Positions 1-9,288 of a DNA stretch of 64,000 nucleotides are shown one piece after another. The notes under the pieces were generated by a model, which was given only the letters and a program-made list of their open reading frames with translations, searched no databases and was not told the DNA's origin. The first letter of the stretch is position 1, and each line of letters begins with the position of its first letter. The stretch lies in assembly GCA_037045045.1 (NCBI GenBank), contig JBAOHL010000004.1:248001-312000 (forward strand), written 5' to 3'. The translations under genes and the position numbers were made by a program. Origin of the DNA: Phosphoribacter sp037045045. Lineage in GTDB: Bacteria > Actinomycetota > Actinomycetes > Actinomycetales > Dermatophilaceae.

Positions 1-3000
1 CGTGAACGCAGCGGAGTTGACCTTGGTCATGCCGGACGCGTTGGCGGCCGTGTCGGTGACGATGGCCCGGAATCGCACCTCGATGGTGTCGGGTGTCTTG
101 TCGACGGCATAGGGAGTGGGCAAGGTGACGGTGAGAGTGGACGCGTCGAAGGTCCAGCTCGAGGGCAGTACGGCGCCATCGAGGAAGGCACTCGGGACCA
201 CACCGTTGGGCCCGCTGGTGAGCAGGGATAGGCCTGCGGGCAGCGTGTCGGTGGCCGTGGCCTCGTAGACGGTGGACGACGCAGGCAGGGTCATCCGCAC
301 GACGTAGTCGACATATTCGCCGACGGTGGCCTGGTCGATCGTCGCCGAGAGTTCCGGGTTGCGGGAGTTGCCCGACTCGGCCAGCTCGCTGCGCTGCAAC
401 TTGTCGACGACAACCGGTGCGAGCTGGACGGTCTCCTGGTCGCGGGCCGGCTCAACGATGTTGGGGGTGAGTGCGGGGTCGATGTTGTTCGGCGGGATGT
501 ACACGGTCGGGGTGCCCCCCGTGTTCACCGGGCCGGCATACGTGCGGACCCCGGCATCATTGACCAGGTCCTCGGATGGGGCCAGGTCCGGGGGGAGGGT
601 CAGGACATAGCTCAGCCTTTGAGTCTGTTGGGGAAGCAGCGGACCCGGGACAGTCCAGTCGACCCGCGAGCGAGCTCCGGGGGTGTCCGGCGAGGGGTCT
701 GAGCACACACCGACCGCCCCTCCCGGCGGCGCGCTGATCGCCGACACCGCCGAGCAGCGCACCTCGAAGGGCAGCAGGTCGCGCACGGTGATGTCGACGG
801 CCCCGCCAAATCCCTGCGGATCGGGCAGCGGCGCGTGGTTGGTGACCGCGAGGGAATAGGTGATGGGCGTGGCCGGGGCGACGACGGCGGCGGACGGACT
901 GCGGCTCTTGTCCAACGACAGGGAGGGACGGGTCACCGTGCCGAGCGCCTGGTTGCGCAGCGAGGTCGCGACGCCGGCCGAGTTGACGGTCGTGGCCTTG
1001 CTCAGGTTGGCGCTCTGCAGGAGCGTGCCGCCGGGAATCCCGGCGGGGGGCGGCACGAGGGCCGAGAACTCGACCTCGAAGACCCGCTCGATGCTGGCGT
1101 CGACAAAGCGCAAGGCGCCCCCGGCCGGAGATCCGAGATGCCAGGCCAGCAGAGTCCCTGGGCTGCCGGCGCTGGGCGGGTCGGCAACGACGGTGTGGAT
1201 CAGGTCGGCCCCTGTCTGGCCGGTGGCGGCGTTGACGCCCCAATACCGCTCGAAGGTGAAGCCGGGCGGCAGATAGTCAGTGACGTCGATGTTGCGGTAG
1301 TAGAGGCCCGACCCGACCGTCGGGTTGGCCTCCCCGCCGTTGAGGGTGACCCGGACGCGATAGCAGATCCGGTCTCCCGGCCGGTAGTACTGGACGGCCG
1401 ACGCCAGGTCGTCCGCGGGTTGGTAGGTGACCGTCGAGGCGTTGCATGACAGTTGCGTGTTGGGTTGGGGCACGGCGACGAACTTCTCGATGTCCGGGTT
1501 CGCCGACGTCTGGCCCGCCGATGAGTCGTCGGGGGCCGGCCTCGGGGCACCGGAGACGTTGGTCCCCGAAATGACACCGGTAGCGGTCGACGCGGCAGCG
1601 ACTGTGTTCTCCCAGCTGTCATTGGCGAGCACAGGCTCGGCGTCGGTGAAGTTCTCCTGGTAGTACTCGCGAGTGCGGGTCGGGAATGTGATCGACAGGG
1701 TCGAGTCGGGCGGCATCCCGGCGGGCACCGCAAAGGTGAGCGTCCACGTCCCGTCCGGATTCTCGACCGGCCGGCTCGCGTAGGACGTCGGCGTGGGGGG
1801 ACCTCCGGCCACCGAGATCATCGGCCCCACGCCCGCGACCGGGTTGCATTCCGCCTTCTGCGGCACCGGCTCGAAGTTGGTCGATCCGAGCGGGCAGAGC
1901 CCGTCGGGCAGGGTGTCGGTGACGAAAAGGTCTCCACCCACCGACCGGTATTCGCCGGTCTGGAAGTTGAGCGTCCATGTGGACAGTCCGCCCCGGGCGA
2001 TGGCCGTCGGGGCGACGGACTTCTGCAGGGCGAGGTCTTCGGCCGTCACGGTTTTGGTCGTGGCGTCGCTCACGGCCCGGCCCGTGCCCGCCGCGACGAT
2101 CCCGGTGTAGGTGCCGCGCGCGGATGCGGCGTTGATGAGTACCTGCTCGTCGGTCGTTTCGGGACCGGAGTTGTTGTCGAGGTTGGCGGCCTGAGAGCAG
2201 GACGTGGCCGTGCACACCGCCGCCGGTGTGGCGCCCGGCCACGTCATCGTGTTCTGACGCATCGGCACGCCCGCGGCATACTCGAGGTTGAGGACCGCAC
2301 CGGCCGGCATCGTCCCGATCGTCCAGACGAGGTGGGTGTAGACGCCGAGCGGGGCGGGACCGGCGCCGTCGGGGTCGACGCTGACCGTCTCGACCCGGTC
2401 GGGCACCCGACACCCGGTCGTCGTCCCGGAGCCGACAGGCAGCGCGGCCAGCGGCAGGTCGGGGGTCGTGGCGTCGAGGCGACTGGCCCCGGCGTATTCC
2501 ACGGCGGTGCCCGACGTCGCAGCGTTGGTCGTGTTGTCCCACGTGCCGCAGCCGAGGAACTCCATCCCCGCGGGCAGGTAGTCCTCGACCACCACGAGGC
2601 TGTTGGGGCTTACGCCGTTCGTCGTCACCGCGAGGGTGTAAACCGTCGGATGGTCGTGGACGCCCCGTGGCAACTCGCCCTCGGGGCTGGGCTCTGACTT
2701 CACCAGTTTGAGCGCCTTGATGGTCGCCGTGCTGGTCGCGCCGGCGGAGCCCGTGCTGCCGGTGACAGTCGTGGTGCCGGGGGCCATCGTCGGGGCCTGG
2801 CGCGGGTCCGAACTCGCGTAGGCGTCGATCCGGACCGCTACGGAGGAGTTGACCGGGTAACGCGGGTCACTCGCCGTGACGTCGATGGAAAAGGCGTTGG
2901 ACGAATTCGTAAGGATGTCGGCGATGTTCTCGAAATACAAGACCGTTGTGCGGTTGGGCAGGGTCGTCGTGGTCGTCGGGGATCCCGCTGTGGAGGAGAC

Positions 3001-3285
3001 GAAGGTGACGCCGGGTGGGAGTGTGACCTTATAGCCGAGGTTGAAACCGTTGGGGTTGGGAGCCGGATTGGTCACCGTGGCGGCATACGTCATCGGGGTG
3101 GCCGGGGCCTGGATCAGGGCATCAGCCGGACCGTTCACGGCGATGGAAAGGTTGGGGGTTCCGGCGGCCTGGGCCCGGGGCGGCCGGGCGATGCTGACGA
3201 GTCCCAGCACGGTCACCATTCCAAGGATTACCGAAATGGCCCACGGCTTGGGGCGCAGCCGCACGCCACCTTTGCCAACCTCCAT
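1..3285 (-). CDS. Secreted DUF11-repeat surface protein (C-terminus outside window)
   Basis: An uninterrupted minus-strand frame of 1095 codons runs from an ATG at 3285 off the left edge. Residues 1-40 form a signal peptide: charged start (KGGVRLRPKPW), hydrophobic core, and an AQA cleavage site before AGTPNLSIAV. The rest is Thr/Pro/Val-rich beta-type sequence with a recurring D(Y/T/L)LPxG element near residues 235, 457, 670, 836 and 1013, about 165-220 residues apart. This is the hallmark of DUF11/isopeptide-type repeat domains of Gram-positive surface proteins. The missing C-terminus should show whether a sortase signal or membrane anchor is present. A cell-envelope or adhesion role is inferred from the repeats only. 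The window edge hides any operon partner. Confidence 0.85.
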   Translation of the reverse strand, partial: MEVGKGGVRLRPKPWAISVILGMVTVLGLVSIARPPRAQAAGTPNLSIAVNGPADALIQAPATPMTYAATVTNPAPNPNGFNLGYKVTLPPGVTFVSSTAGSPTTTTTLPNRTTVLYFENIADILTNSSNAFSIDVTASDPRYPVNSSVAVRIDAYASSDPRQAPTMAPGTTTVTGSTGSAGATSTATIKALKLVKSEPSPEGELPRGVHDHPTVYTLAVTTNGVSPNSLVVVEDYLPAGMEFLGCGTWDNTTNAATSGTAVEYAGASRLDATTPDLPLAALPVGSGTTTGCRVPDRVETVSVDPDGAGPAPLGVYTHLVWTIGTMPAGAVLNLEYAAGVPMRQNTMTWPGATPAAVCTATSCSQAANLDNNSGPETTDEQVLINAASARGTYTGIVAAGTGRAVSDATTKTVTAEDLALQKSVAPTAIARGGLSTWTLNFQTGEYRSVGGDLFVTDTLPDGLCPLGSTNFEPVPQKAECNPVAGVGPMISVAGGPPTPTSYASRPVENPDGTWTLTFAVPAGMPPDSTLSITFPTRTREYYQENFTDAEPVLANDSWENTVAAASTATGVISGTNVSGAPRPAPDDSSAGQTSANPDIEKFVAVPQPNTQLSCNASTVTYQPADDLASAVQYYRPGDRICYRVRVTLNGGEANPTVGSGLYYRNIDVTDYLPPGFTFERYWGVNAATGQTGADLIHTVVADPPSAGSPGTLLAWHLGSPAGGALRFVDASIERVFEVEFSALVPPPAGIPGGTLLQSANLSKATTVNSAGVATSLRNQALGTVTRPSLSLDKSRSPSAAVVAPATPITYSLAVTNHAPLPDPQGFGGAVDITVRDLLPFEVRCSAVSAISAPPGGAVGVCSDPSPDTPGARSRVDWTVPGPLLPQQTQRLSYVLTLPPDLAPSEDLVNDAGVRTYAGPVNTGGTPTVYIPPNNIDPALTPNIVEPARDQETVQLAPVVVDKLQRSELAESGNSRNPELSATIDQATVGEYVDYVVRMTLPASSTVYEATATDTLPAGLSLLTSGPNGVVPSAFLDGAVLPSSWTFDASTLTVTLPTPYAVDKTPDTIEVRFRAIVTDTAANASGMTKVNSAAFT

Positions 3286-3489
3286 GCTGACCCCGCAATT
3301 CTTTCGCCTCCGGGTGGCCCCAACGTACCCATGACCTGTGGCCGGATTATAGTGGAGTCCGGCATGGTGGTGTACGACGGACCTGAGTGCGTGCCTGCCA
3401 CGTCGCGGAGGGTGGGCTCGTCGCGGACTGTTCCGAGAGGACGGGGAGCAGTGCGGCGTTGGTGGTGAGGTTGTCGCACTGCCGGATGA

Positions 3490-3969
3490 GCTCGGTTCGC
3501 CACGGTCAACCCGGTCGGGATCTTCGGGCCGGCCCTCGGCAGCGACACCGGCACCTCGCTCGAGATCGTCAGCCGCCTGCTCGGCGGCCTGCCCGGCGTG
3601 CCGGACCTGTCGTTCGGCGTCGTCGACGTGCGCGATGTCGCCGACCTGCATGTGCTCGCGATGACCCACCCCGAAGCCGCCGGCGAGCGCTTCCTGGCCA
3701 TCAGCGGCGACTTCATGACGATGATCGACATGGCTCGCGCCCTGCGCACCGGCTTGGGCGACCGCGCCCGCAAGGTGCCGACCTGGGTGCTGCCGAGCAT
3801 CCTCATTCGCGTGGCCGGTCGCTTCGATCCGGCGATGGCACAGATCACCACCGAACTCGGCACGCTCAAGAACGCCTCGGGCAGGAAGGCCGAACGGGTG
3901 CTGGGCTGGATCCCGCGCTCGCGCGAAGAGGCGCTGCTCGCCTCGGCCGAGTGCCTGCTCGCCACCTGA
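3490..3969 (+). pseudogene. 5'-truncated NAD-dependent epimerase / dihydroflavonol-reductase-like gene
   Basis: The frame opens just after a stop at 3487 and reads directly into the middle of an extended-SDR protein: TVNPVGIFGP, then LSFGVVDVRDVADLHVLAMT and GERFLAISGDFMTM, ending with the usual C-terminal tail. These are the second-half motifs of the dihydroflavonol-4-reductase-like family. The Rossmann GxxGxxG half and the YxxxK catalytic motif are missing and there is no convincing start, so this is a decayed remnant. Frames between 3290 and 3490 hold no recognisable N-terminal half. An internal ATG at 3598 could still give a 123-residue product. Confidence 0.75.
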
Positions 3970-4151
3970 CGCGATTTCGACAGCACGTGGCGACCGAGGC
4001 CCAGGACTGCAACGTCCGCGAAACACCCAGGTGCGGTTGAGCGCCGGCTACCGCGCTCGGTACTGCCCGGGCCGGCTGGCCGCCTGACGGCCCGAGGCGC
4101 TCGGTGTCACGGGCTATCAGCAACGGGACATCGGCCGATGGGTGAGGCCGC

Positions 4152-4520
4152 CTAAGGACTGCGGTTCTCAACGAGGCGCAAGAGCGTCCCGTCCGGGTCG
4201 AGGAGAGCGCCGATCCGTAGGCCGGCGGCCACCGGCTGTGGAGCGTGGACGCGGGGAAAGCCGTGCGCAGTCTGCGGGATCCCCGCCGCGAGGCACTCGC
4301 GGACAAAGGCGTCGACGTCGTCGAGGCGAAGGCAACACCCGAACGAGCTCTCGCTCGGGTTCAGCTGCGGGAACGGGAAGAACTCCACCTTCAGCGTCCC
4401 CCGCGTGAGGATGAGCCAGCCCTCGTCGCGGTACTCCTCGGCGAAACCGAGGCGCGCGTAGAAGTCGACCGTCGCCGAGAAGTCCCTCGACGGGAGGTTC
4501 GGTGTCGAGGCGTCTGCCAT
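4152..4520 (-). CDS. VOC-family (bleomycin-resistance/glyoxalase-like) protein
   Basis: A 122-residue single-module vicinal-oxygen-chelate protein. The N-terminus MADASTPNLPSRDFSATVDF, the YARLGF stretch and the C-terminal LLDPDGTLLRLVE are typical of the bleomycin-binding subgroup, small dimeric proteins that sequester glycopeptide drugs or act on small substrates. Length matches the family. It stands alone, and no resistance partner is nearby. The ligand cannot be read from sequence. Drug binding is a family-level possibility only. Confidence 0.8.
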   Translation of the reverse strand: MADASTPNLPSRDFSATVDFYARLGFAEEYRDEGWLILTRGTLKVEFFPFPQLNPSESSFGCCLRLDDVDAFVRECLAAGIPQTAHGFPRVHAPQPVAAGLRIGALLDPDGTLLRLVENRSP

Positions 4521-4709
4521 CGAACGAGGCTCTCAACGATCGCGACGGGGCGCAATCCGCTCGGCCCGGCACCGAATCCGGGCGTGCCGCTCGAGTTGGC
4601 CGGAGAGGATGAGGCCGACGACCGTCCGCGTCACTTCGGCGCGTAGGCAAGGGTGTCCCGGATGCCGCACCGCGGCGCCCCTCGATAGCCCCAGTCGCTC
4701 TCGTCGACG

Positions 4710-4725
4710 TGTATCATCTGATACA
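4710..4725. promoter_or_regulatory. 16-bp inverted-repeat operator overlapping a start codon
   Basis: TGTATCA-TC-TGATACA has perfect 7-bp arms around a 2-bp spacer. Its last base is the A of the ATG of the SRPBCC gene. A TetR-family gene follows in the same unit, so this is the probable autoregulatory operator. The position implies a leaderless or nearly leaderless transcript, since there is no room for a ribosome-binding site downstream of it. Confidence 0.65.
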
Positions 4726-5141
4726 TGCCGACTGTCAGCGCCGATTCGACCGCCTCCCCCGAGCAGCTCTGGGCCGTCGTGGCAGACCTGGAGAACTGGG
4801 CCCGCGATCTGCCGACCGTCTCGGCGATCCGTCACGTCGACGGACCCACGCACGCGGTCGGCGCGCGATACGACGTTCGCCAACCGGGCCTGCGCCCAGC
4901 CGTTTACGCGGTAACCGAATGGGAGCAGGGCCGGCACTTCACGTGGGTGGCCCGGATGCCGGGCACGACCGCCCGCGCGCGGCATACCGTCAGTCCCACC
5001 CCCACCGGATCGCACCTCGCCCTCGACTTCGACTGGTCCGGGCCGCTGGCCGGCGTCGTGCGCGTGTTCGCCGGTCGGGTCGCGCGGCGCATGATGACGA
5101 CCGAGGCGCAGACCTTCACCCGACTCGCCCGCGAACGGTGA
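4725..5141 (+). CDS. SRPBCC (polyketide cyclase/START-like) family protein
   Basis: A 138-residue helix-grip protein. The N-terminal SADSTASPEQLWAVVADLENW is the family signature, followed by the beta-strand pattern ending in LALDFDWSGPLAGVVRV and a C-terminal helix. Such proteins bind hydrophobic ligands in a deep cavity. This one overlaps the following TetR regulator by 4 bp (GTGA), so the two are translationally coupled, and both sit behind the palindrome covering the ATG. A plausible reading is a ligand-binding protein whose ligand is also sensed by the regulator. No catalytic residues are evident. Confidence 0.8.
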   Translation: MPTVSADSTASPEQLWAVVADLENWARDLPTVSAIRHVDGPTHAVGARYDVRQPGLRPAVYAVTEWEQGRHFTWVARMPGTTARARHTVSPTPTGSHLALDFDWSGPLAGVVRVFAGRVARRMMTTEAQTFTRLARER

Positions 5142-5839
5142 CCCGCCGCCCTGCGTCGGAACCACCCCCGGCGGCGCCGGCAGCTGTTCGGGCCCCGAGC
5201 CCGCGCGAGAAGCTGCTCGCCAAGGCGCTCGAGTACTACGCCGAGCACGGGGTCCGCGACACGAGCCTGCGCACCCTGGCCGCGGCGATCGGCACGAGCC
5301 AACGCATGCTCAACTACCACTTCGGCTCCCGCGAGGACCTCCTCGTCGCGGTCCTGCAGGCCGTGGTCGCCGCCGACACCGCCACGCTCGAGCGGATCTT
5401 CGCCGAACACGAGGACCCGTTCGACGCCGGTCGTGCGAACTGGGAGGCGGTCGCGACGCAGGCGGCCCGCTTCGGGGCGCTCTACTTCGAGCTGGCCTCC
5501 CACGCCATGTACCGCCACCCCTACGCCACGGACTTGGGTGAGTCGCTCGTCGAACAGACCGAACGGGTTTCGGCCCGCCTCTACGAGCGCTACGTCGACC
5601 CGGTGACGGCGACCCGGCTGGCTCGGTTGAGCGCCGCCGTGGGACGCGGACTGCTCTTCGCGACCCTCATCGACGGCGACCGCCAGGCCTCGGACGATGC
5701 CGTCGAGCTCTACGCGAGCATGGTCCGCGCCCTGCTGCCCTACGACCCGGGCGCGGCGCCGTTGCCAGGGAAGCGCGCCAGTGCGGCCCGTCGGTCGCCG
5801 GCGCCGCCCGCTCGAGCGCGTCAGCCGGCTCGATCATGA
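5138..5839 (+). CDS. TetR-family transcriptional regulator
   Basis: The GTG at 5138 overlaps the stop of the SRPBCC gene. The 233-residue product has an N-terminal TetR helix-turn-helix at about residues 20-65 (EKLLAKALEYYAEHGVRDTS, then LAAAIGTSQRMLNYHFGSRE) and an all-helical ligand-binding domain. It probably represses its own two-gene unit through the operator at 4710-4725. The last ~25 residues are a low-complexity Ala/Arg/Pro tail, and the 3' end overlaps the convergent LuxR remnant by 6 bp. Longer upstream frames in this phase are readthrough of the SRPBCC gene and were not used. Confidence 0.85.
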   Translation: MTRRPASEPPPAAPAAVRAPSPREKLLAKALEYYAEHGVRDTSLRTLAAAIGTSQRMLNYHFGSREDLLVAVLQAVVAADTATLERIFAEHEDPFDAGRANWEAVATQAARFGALYFELASHAMYRHPYATDLGESLVEQTERVSARLYERYVDPVTATRLARLSAAVGRGLLFATLIDGDRQASDDAVELYASMVRALLPYDPGAAPLPGKRASAARRSPAPPARARQPARS

Positions 5840-6789
5840 CGTGATGCCCAGCTCGCGCGCTCGCGCGGCGGCCTGTCGGCGGTTGCTGGCGCCGAGCTTG
5901 GCGAACGCGGCGGCGACGTGGCCGTCGACGGTCCGGACCGAGAGCACGACCTGCCTGGCGATCTCGGCGTTGGTCATCCCGTCGGCGAGCAACCGGACGA
6001 TCTCGAGCTGTCGGTCGGTGAGGCCGGCGGGGTTCATCCGCGTGGAGGACAGCGGCCCTCGGGGCACCACGGCCACGCCGCGCAACCGCAGGCTCGCCCG
6101 GATCGCCCCAGCGAGTGGCAACGCACCGAGCTAGTCGAGCACGGGCAGGCAGTCGAGCAGGACGGCCGCCTCCGGACTCTGTGAATCGGCCATGGCCGCC
6201 TCGTGGACGTGGCCGGCATCCCGCCACCGCTTCGCCGCCCGCCGCCAATCCCCTTGGGCCAGAATCGCATACGGGTGCTCGTTGTCCGAGATGGCCACCG
6301 GCTCGCCAGCCCGGCCGAGCCAGTAGGCGAGCTCTGCGAGCATCGGCTGCGTCCCGAACTTCGACGCCAGCTCGGATGCCGTGCGCAACGTCGGCAGCGC
6401 GCGGGCCGGCTCGCCCGCGAGGTCGGCGGCCTCGGCGAGGGCACAGGCCACGGGGACATCCGCTGACATTCCCCGATGTCGAGGGCCGCCTGCCACGCCT
6501 CGGCGAGCAGGTCCTCGGCACCGCGCTCGCCCCGGCGCACACCGAGTCGTCCGAACAGGCACAGGGCCGACACGCGGAAGGGTCTGGCGCCCGCGGTGTC
6601 CTCGGGTGCCAGGGCCACCCGAGACCACTGCCCGCGGTAGCAGTCCAGAGTCGCGCGCAGGAAATGGAGGTGGTCGTCGCGTTCCAGGAGAATGCCATCC
6701 GCTAAGCGCGGATCGCTCGCGGGGCTGGCCATGAGCCGCCCCGCGAGCGGCGCCGAGTGGACCCTCGAAGCGAAGTCCGTGACGGTCAT
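5834..6789 (-). pseudogene. Decayed LuxR-family regulator (frameshift plus in-frame TAG)
   Basis: The 3' end encodes a clean LuxR/FixJ DNA-binding domain (LTDRQLEIVRLLADGMTNAE, then VVLSVRTVDGHVAAAFAKLG). Immediately upstream in the same frame an amber codon at 6131-6133 interrupts LLDCLPVLD*LGALPLAGAI, where the TPR-like region should continue without a break. Farther upstream, near 6470, the TPR-like protein jumps frame: AWQAALDIGECQR lies in one frame and PVACALAEAADLAGEPARAL in another. The large N-terminal ATPase expected of LAL/MalT-type regulators is absent. Two disabling lesions plus truncation indicate a pseudogene, although the DNA-binding part could still be made from a TTG at 6121. 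Confidence 0.8.
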
Positions 6790-6907
6790 GTGGTCTCCCA
6801 GTCAGCAACTGAACGTCGTCGCGTCTGCTCGCCTGCGGCTCGGGGACGCCGGGATACAGGAGGGGAATACCCAACTTCGCCGGGGGCGCGGTGTCCCGCA
6901 CGCCACG

Positions 6908-7270
6908 TCAGTAGCTGAATGTCGTCGCGCCCTCGTCGCCGATCCACGCCCACATCGGCACGGTGCCGCCCTTGGCGGCGCCGTCGATGAGTTCGGCGTC
7001 GGTCAAGCCCTTGGCATCGACGCAGATCGGACAGACGAGGTAGGTGCCCCCGGCCGCGGCATACCGCTCCATGAGCGACTCCAGGCTCGGACAGCCGTGG
7101 CAGGCGGTTCCCGTGGCGACCCCGCGCACGGCCAGCCGCACGGCCTCCTTGGTGAGGAACATGAGGGTCGGACGGCCGGATTCGGCGGCGCCGACGGCGA
7201 CGAGGAAGGCGACGGTGACCTTCTCGGCATCCTCCAGTCCGGTGGTGAGTGAGACGACTGCCTTGCCCAT
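6908..7270 (-). CDS. DsrE/DsrF-like family protein
   Basis: A 120-residue protein starting MGKAVVSLTTGLEDAEKVTV, with the ATG at 7270 preceded by GGAGG at suitable spacing. The pattern of an N-terminal strand, a VAFLVAVGAAESGRPTLMF segment, a conserved cysteine in the CHGCPSLESLM and LVCPICVDA regions, and a C-terminal WAWIGDEGATTFSY matches the DsrE-like alpha/beta fold used in sulfur-relay and peroxiredoxin-like proteins. It is divergent from an HxlR-type regulator 112 bp away, which probably controls it. The clustered cysteines suggest thiol chemistry. The substrate is unknown. Confidence 0.8.
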   Translation of the reverse strand: MGKAVVSLTTGLEDAEKVTVAFLVAVGAAESGRPTLMFLTKEAVRLAVRGVATGTACHGCPSLESLMERYAAAGGTYLVCPICVDAKGLTDAELIDGAAKGGTVPMWAWIGDEGATTFSY

Positions 7271-7382
7271 GTGAGGACCTCCGGTGTATCGGTGTTGGAG
7301 GACCAGTGCACCTCCGGGCGGACGCCGATCGCACTTCACGTTCTGTAGTGACTGTGACGGGGCGATTGCCTACCGTTGTCGT

Positions 7383-8072
7383 ATGCCGACCTACGGACAG
7401 TTCTGCCCGGTCGCCAAGACGGCGGAGATCCTCTGCGAACGATGGATGCCGCTGATCGTGCGCGAACTCTTGTGCGGCAGCAGCCGTTTCGGCGAGATCC
7501 AGCGCGGTGTGCCGCTCATCTCCCCTGCCTTGCTGAGCAAACGTCTGCGCCAACTCGTCGCGGCCGGGGTCGTCGAGCGGGCCAGCGACGGCGGCGCACC
7601 GGCATACCGCCTGACCCGGGCCGGCTCGGAGCTCTACCCGATCATCGAGGCCATGGGGGTGTGGGGGCAGCGGTGGGTGCGCAGCTCGTACACCGCGGAC
7701 GAGCTCGACCCGACGTTCCTCATGTGGGACATCCGGCGCATGGTGCAGCCGGTCGGGTTGACCGACGGCGAGTGCGTCATCGAGTTCTCGATCCGGGGTG
7801 CGCCACCGCGGCGCGGGACGTATTGGATGGTCGTCGACCCGCAGACCGTCGACCTGTGCCTCGTCGATCCTGGAAAGGACGTCGACCTGCGTGTCGAGGC
7901 GGACCTGCGGGCGCTCACCCAGGTGTGGATGGGCGATCGCACGATGGCCAACGCGCTCGACTCGGGGCAGATCGCGCTGCTCGGCGCGCCCCGGCTCGGG
8001 GCCCGCTTCTCGAGGTGGCTCGGCCGTCACCCCACTCTCGGCGGCGTCGCGCCGGCCACCGTGCCCCGCTGA
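7383..8072 (+). CDS. HxlR-family regulator with C-terminal SCP2-like domain
   Basis: A 229-residue protein. Residues 5-95 are an HxlR winged helix (CPVAKTAEILCERWMPLIVR, ELLCGSSRFGEIQRGVPLIS, KRLRQLVAAGVVER, AYRLTRAGSEL). Residues ~130-225 form a second alpha/beta domain of the sterol-carrier-protein-2 type often appended to actinobacterial HxlR proteins. An N-terminal cysteine (C8) fits redox- or aldehyde-sensing members. It is divergent from the DsrE gene. The ATG at 7383 is used because no good site exists for the 33-codon upstream extension. The intergenic region contains an imperfect CACT/AGTG dyad near 7330-7355 that could be its site. Confidence 0.85.
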   Translation: MPTYGQFCPVAKTAEILCERWMPLIVRELLCGSSRFGEIQRGVPLISPALLSKRLRQLVAAGVVERASDGGAPAYRLTRAGSELYPIIEAMGVWGQRWVRSSYTADELDPTFLMWDIRRMVQPVGLTDGECVIEFSIRGAPPRRGTYWMVVDPQTVDLCLVDPGKDVDLRVEADLRALTQVWMGDRTMANALDSGQIALLGAPRLGARFSRWLGRHPTLGGVAPATVPR

Positions 8073-8241
8073 CCGGCAATCGCCCCCGTCACCGTCCGGG
8101 GAGGTCGTTGTGACGGGGACCGTTGGGCGCATCTTTCCCCCTTCCGACCACGGCATGACGGCCAGCCTGCTTGCGACTCCCTGCGGCCCGGCCATGTCAA
8201 CCGGACGAGGGTCGAGCGAGGCCAGTCCGGGCGACGCGCGG

Positions 8242-9288
8242 TCAGCGGAACGACGTGGGCGCGCCGCGGCCGCCCAGCTGGGCCACCCTCGTCCCGCCCT
8301 GCGCAGCCTGCTGCGCGGCGATCATCGACTGCGCGATGGGGGTCTGGCGGTAGAAGACGCTGCGCCCGGAGCGCCAACTCGTGACGAGGCTAGCGTCGCG
8401 CAGGACGGACAGGTGCTGGTTGATCGAGCCGGGGCTCTGCCCCAGGGCTCTGGCCAGTTGCGTCGTCGTCATGGGCACCGCGGTGTGCTCGAGGATGATC
8501 GCACGGGTGCGCCCGAGCAGCGCCCCGAGTCGTTCCTCGGGGTCGGCCCGGCCCACGTCACCGACGCCCTCCCACACCCGGCCGACGCCGCGAGCCCCAT
8601 AGGTGAGCAGGAACTGCCCGTCCGAGCCGTCGCCCAGAGCCAGGCCGGGCCAGGTGAACACCGACGGCGTGAGGACCATCCGCTCTGCGGCAAAGGTCTG
8701 CTCGTCGGAGTGCGGCTTGCCGACCCGCAAGCGACCACCCTCGACCATGACGTCGGGGTGCAGGTCCGCGAGCATGTCGTAGATCCCACCGTTGACGAGC
8801 CTGGAGACCCGGTATGCGACGTCGTCCTCGAGCACCGCGCACATCCGCGGCCAGTACGGGCCGATCGCGACACCCCAGTACTCCCACAGCGCCTCGGCCA
8901 GCCGACTCGGAGCGCGCCGCGGGTCGGCGAGCAGCTCACGCAGCCGCTGCGGTCGGGGCCGGTCACCCCAGACCGCGTCCATGTCGCGGATGATCTGGTC
9001 AGGGTCGATGTCGGCGAGCTCCGCGAGCTGGCGATCGATGCTCGTCGACGGGGTCTCCGCCGACGCCATCAGGCTCTCGGGAAGCCACGGACCCGGTGGG
9101 GCCACGGCACCCAGCAGCGGCATGTCCACCGACCCGAGCGACTCACGGACCATGCGCAGCCACGGCGCGTGCAGCGACGTGGCGTGCGGTTCACCCAGCA
9201 GCCGAAGGCTCTGGGTGGCCTCGCTCAGCGGGGAGAAGGCGAACCGGGTGCGACCCAGCACGTGAGTGTCCATGACGAACATGCACAC
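8242..9288 (-). CDS. ArsR-type winged-helix regulator with long N-terminal domain
   Basis: A 348-residue protein. The C-terminal ~90 residues are an ArsR/SmtB-like helix-turn-helix (HTAVPMTTTQLARALGQSPG, INQHLSVLRDASLVTSWRSG, RSVFYRQTP). The N-terminal ~250 residues match the DUF5937-like domain that precedes such helices in actinobacteria (FAFSPLSEATQSLRLL and WLPESLM segments). The GTG at 9288 is chosen because AGGAGG lies 9 bp upstream. An ATG at 9273 is the alternative. There are no cysteine metal ligands in the recognition helix, so metal sensing is unlikely. It is divergent from the NUDIX gene. Confidence 0.8.
   Translation of the reverse strand: MCMFVMDTHVLGRTRFAFSPLSEATQSLRLLGEPHATSLHAPWLRMVRESLGSVDMPLLGAVAPPGPWLPESLMASAETPSTSIDRQLAELADIDPDQIIRDMDAVWGDRPRPQRLRELLADPRRAPSRLAEALWEYWGVAIGPYWPRMCAVLEDDVAYRVSRLVNGGIYDMLADLHPDVMVEGGRLRVGKPHSDEQTFAAERMVLTPSVFTWPGLALGDGSDGQFLLTYGARGVGRVWEGVGDVGRADPEERLGALLGRTRAIILEHTAVPMTTTQLARALGQSPGSINQHLSVLRDASLVTSWRSGRSVFYRQTPIAQSMIAAQQAAQGGTRVAQLGGRGAPTSFR

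Noticed and set aside
3228..3986. 252-residue minus-strand ORF opposite the epimerase remnant
   Set aside because: Ser/Arg-rich shadow; the plus strand carries recognisable SDR sequence and the 5' end overlaps the signal-peptide start of the surface protein.
5834..6121. Free-standing small LuxR regulator of 95 residues
   Set aside because: The frame upstream continues a TPR-like LuxR protein across an amber codon, so the ORF is the tail of a broken gene and its TTG start has no ribosome-binding site.
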